From contig SEDG01000416.1 of assembly GCA_004295885.1 (NCBI GenBank), positions 1 through 6,758 on the forward strand: DNA of 6,758 nucleotides. Direction: 5' to 3'. The translations under genes and the position numbers were made by a program. The DNA is from Pedobacter sp. Its GTDB lineage: Bacteria; Bacteroidota; Bacteroidia; Sphingobacteriales; Sphingobacteriaceae. This document shows positions 5,507 to 6,758 of this stretch, piece after piece; within the stretch, counting starts at the first letter, position 1; every line of letters begins with the position of its first letter. A model generated the notes under the pieces. That model was not told where the DNA came from. It saw only the letters and a list, made by a program, of their open reading frames with translations, and searched no databases.

Positions 5507-6286
5507 ATGTTTAAAATATATCTAGCATTCATCTCCTTCTTTAGCCTTTTAACTTTGCAATCTGCAGCTGCACAAAAAGATTTTTATCAGCTAAAAGTAT
5601 ATCACCTAAAAACAGCTCAACAAGAAGAAAAAGTTGATGCTTTTTTGAAGGAGGCTTATCTCCCAGCATTACACAGAGCAGGAATTGCAAAAGTTGGTGT
5701 GTTTAAACCCATTTATCCAACAGATGTTGCACCTACAGAGAAATTGATTTATGTATTTATCCCTTTCCGCTCGTTTGATGGCATAGCAAAATTAGAGCAG
5801 CAATTAGCAAAGGACCAAGCTTACCATAATGATGGAAAAGCATATTTAGAGGCGCTTTATACAGAACCGCCTTACGACAGATTAGAAGTTATTTTGATGA
5901 ATGCGTTTGATGAACATCCAAAATTCACTATGCCTCAATTAAAAACGCCACTTAAGGATAGAGTTTATGAATTGAGAAGTTATGAAAGCCATACGGAAGC
6001 CATCGCCAAAAATAAAATAGAAATGTTTAATAAAGGTGGCGAAATCGGTTTGTTTAAACGCTTAAACTTCAACGCTGTTTTCTATGCTGAAGTAGTTGCA
6101 GGCAGCAGAATGCCAAATTTGATGTATTTAACGACGTTTGAAAACAAGGCAGACAGAGATGCACACTGGAAAGCTTTTGGCGCTGATGCTTTTTGGAAAA
6201 CGCTATCGGCGATGCCACAGTACAAAAACAACGTTTCTAAAAACGACACGAAGTTTATCAACCCTACTGACTATTCTGATATTTAA
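5507..6286 (+). CDS. Exported NIPSNAP-family protein with two NIPSNAP-like domains
   Basis: A 259-residue protein with a signal peptide (about 1-22, ending SAAA before Gln23). Domain 1 (about 26-135) starts FYQLKVYHLKTAQQEEKVDA and contains YLPALHRAGIAKVGVFKP. Domain 2 (about 150-259) starts RVYELRSYESHTEAIAKNK (a classic NIPSNAP opening) and contains FNKGGEIGLFKRLNFNAVFYAEV and NLMYLTTFENKADRDAHWKAF. The fold is a dimeric alpha-beta barrel (ferredoxin-like); its substrate in bacteria is generally unknown, so no reaction is claimed. Exported two-domain forms are typical of Bacteroidota. The gene stands alone: it diverges from msrA and is followed by about 300 bases of non-coding DNA. No frameshift or loss is visible. 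Start: the first ATG before the signal peptide; no clear Shine-Dalgarno sequence. Confidence 0.92.
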   Translation: MFKIYLAFISFFSLLTLQSAAAQKDFYQLKVYHLKTAQQEEKVDAFLKEAYLPALHRAGIAKVGVFKPIYPTDVAPTEKLIYVFIPFRSFDGIAKLEQQLAKDQAYHNDGKAYLEALYTEPPYDRLEVILMNAFDEHPKFTMPQLKTPLKDRVYELRSYESHTEAIAKNKIEMFNKGGEIGLFKRLNFNAVFYAEVVAGSRMPNLMYLTTFENKADRDAHWKAFGADAFWKTLSAMPQYKNNVSKNDTKFINPTDYSDI

Positions 6287-6354
6287 AAATCTTTAATCTT
6301 CTTTTCAATTACTGCAATATCATCAAAATGATACTTTAACAAAATTCAATTTTT

Positions 6355-6386
6355 ACTTTGTATTTCAAAGTACTTTCCTATATTTA
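6355..6386 (+). promoter_or_regulatory. Second ACTTTG-N5-CAAAGT palindrome with overlapping promoter
   Basis: ACTTTGTATTTCAAAGT (6355-6371) differs from the operon operator at 3099-3115 by one base (TATTA becomes TATTT). Its TTTG (6357-6360) followed after 18 bases by TATATTTA (6379-6386) resembles a Bacteroidota promoter, so the palindrome would cover the -33 box. The only reading frame it could serve is the tiny ORF at 6412-6441. Confidence 0.5.
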
Positions 6387-6411
6387 CCTTATTAATTAAA
6401 AATACTACCTG

Positions 6412-6441
6412 ATGAAGAAACTGACTGACTATGACTATTAA
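6412..6441 (+). pseudogene. Nine-codon orphan ORF behind an operator, possible gene remnant
   Basis: It reads MKKLTDYDY and stop, 40 bases after the palindrome. Its sequence recalls the C-terminal tail KKLEKLNDYEIY of the first gene of the membrane operon, which has the same palindrome in front. It may be what remains after a deletion of a related gene, or the start of an unrelated decayed gene, or chance. No longer product can be supported. Confidence 0.25.
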
Positions 6442-6497
6442 GTACCAAATAGAAATTACGCTTTCGTCACATTTTTTAGCCCACTCATCACATTTTA

Positions 6498-6528
6498 TTT
6501 GCAATTAAAAAAAATCGCCGTATACTTG
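6498..6528 (+). promoter_or_regulatory. Promoter of the outer-membrane protein gene
   Basis: TTTG (6498-6501), 19 bases, then TATACTTG (6521-6528; one mismatch to TAnnTTTG). This is nearly the Bacteroidota housekeeping consensus with the standard spacing. Transcription should start near 6534, giving a leader of about 50 bases. Confidence 0.7.
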
Positions 6529-6549
6529 TGTACTATTTACCTAGTACAC
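6528..6549. promoter_or_regulatory. Inverted repeat at the transcription start, probable operator
   Basis: GTGTACT (6528-6534) and AGTACAC (6543-6549) form a perfect 7-bp inverted repeat around ATTTACCT. It begins at the last base of the -7 box, so a bound repressor would block transcription start. The layout GTGTA-N12-TACAC resembles the AGTGTA-N13-TACACT operator that I recall for YtrA-type GntR repressors. The regulator is not in the window. Confidence 0.5.
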
Positions 6550-6585
6550 TAACTAATATATACACAGAAACAATCAAACAACAAT

Positions 6586-6758
6586 ATGAAAACGTTAATT
6601 TTTACCATCCTTTGCGCCTTTTTCGGTATTTCTGCAATCGCACAAAACAATCCATCTCTACAAATCAGCGGAAAAATAGTAGACACAGCTGGCCAAAAAC
6701 CAATCAGCTTTGCTACAGTTATATTAAAAAACGATAAAAAAGTACAGCTTAAATCTGT
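6586..6758 (+). CDS. Start of an outer-membrane beta-barrel / TonB-linked protein with CarboxypepD_reg-like domain (cut by window edge)
   Basis: The first 57 codons are present and the frame is open to the window end. Residues 1-19 are a signal peptide (ending SAIA before Gln20). The mature part begins NNPSLQISGKIVDTAGQKPI (residues 21-40), then SFATVILKND. This is the usual opening of a carboxypeptidase-regulatory-like beta-sandwich (GKIVD..G.PI..A.V.L). In Bacteroidota this domain at the extreme N-terminus normally precedes a TonB plug and barrel or an 'outer membrane beta-barrel family' receptor. The barrel itself is outside the window, so the class is inferred. It has its own strong promoter and a probable operator at the start site, so it is likely regulated separately from its neighbours. 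Confidence 0.8.
   Translation, partial: MKTLIFTILCAFFGISAIAQNNPSLQISGKIVDTAGQKPISFATVILKNDKKVQLKS

Larger units (their letters stand above)
6287..6585. other. Non-coding stretch between the NIPSNAP gene and the outer-membrane protein gene
   Basis: It holds a second copy of the operon palindrome (6355-6371) with a promoter-like arrangement, a nine-codon ORF (6412-6441), and the promoter and operator of the next gene (6498-6549). No clear terminator follows the NIPSNAP gene. Confidence 0.6.

Overview
The window looks like chromosomal DNA of a Bacteroidota bacterium, most likely a Pedobacter-like member of the Sphingobacteriaceae. The evidence is AT-rich coding, start codons without clear Shine-Dalgarno sequences, promoters of the TTTG-N19-TAnnTTTG type, exported proteins starting their mature part with Gln, the start of a SusC/CarboxypepD_reg-like outer-membrane protein, and GC-rich palindromic intergenic repeats. 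The genus is an inference; there is no rRNA or other marker in the window.

Layout. 1-378 (minus, cut by the window edge) and 651-2144 (plus) are two divergent paralogous exported ankyrin-repeat proteins. Their 272-bp intergenic region carries a mirrored copy of the same 20-bp promoter-like element in front of each gene. A strong terminator (2168-2212) closes the second one. 2247-2769 is a Tat-exported Fe/Mn superoxide dismutase ruined by an internal deletion. 2770-3098 is non-coding and holds nested palindromic repeats. 3147-4630 is a tight three-gene operon: an unrecognised four-helix membrane protein, a DUF2809 membrane protein, and a 3'-truncated MpaB-type (DUF2236) oxygenase. A perfect 8-1-8 palindrome, a likely operator, precedes the operon. 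4622-4940 is a GC-rich palindromic repeat that begins at the stop codon of the oxygenase. 4971-5356 (minus) is an msrA gene ruined by an internal deletion. 5507-6286 is an intact exported NIPSNAP-family protein. 6287-6585 is non-coding, with a second copy of the operon palindrome, a tiny orphan ORF, and a good promoter/operator for the last gene. That gene (6586 to the window edge) is the start of a probable TonB-linked or other large outer-membrane beta-barrel protein.

Main theme. This is a decaying stretch. Two oxidative-stress genes (SOD and msrA) each kept both ends of the coding sequence but lost the middle with a frameshift, and the oxygenase seems to have lost its C-terminus at a repeat boundary. 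The intact parts (ankyrin pair, membrane operon, NIPSNAP protein, outer-membrane protein) are cell-envelope functions. No RNA genes, CRISPR arrays, transposase genes or phage genes were seen, and I found no clear new defence or biosynthetic system. The most unusual items are the mirrored ankyrin promoters, the twin internal deletions and the recurring ACTTTG-N5-CAAAGT palindrome.
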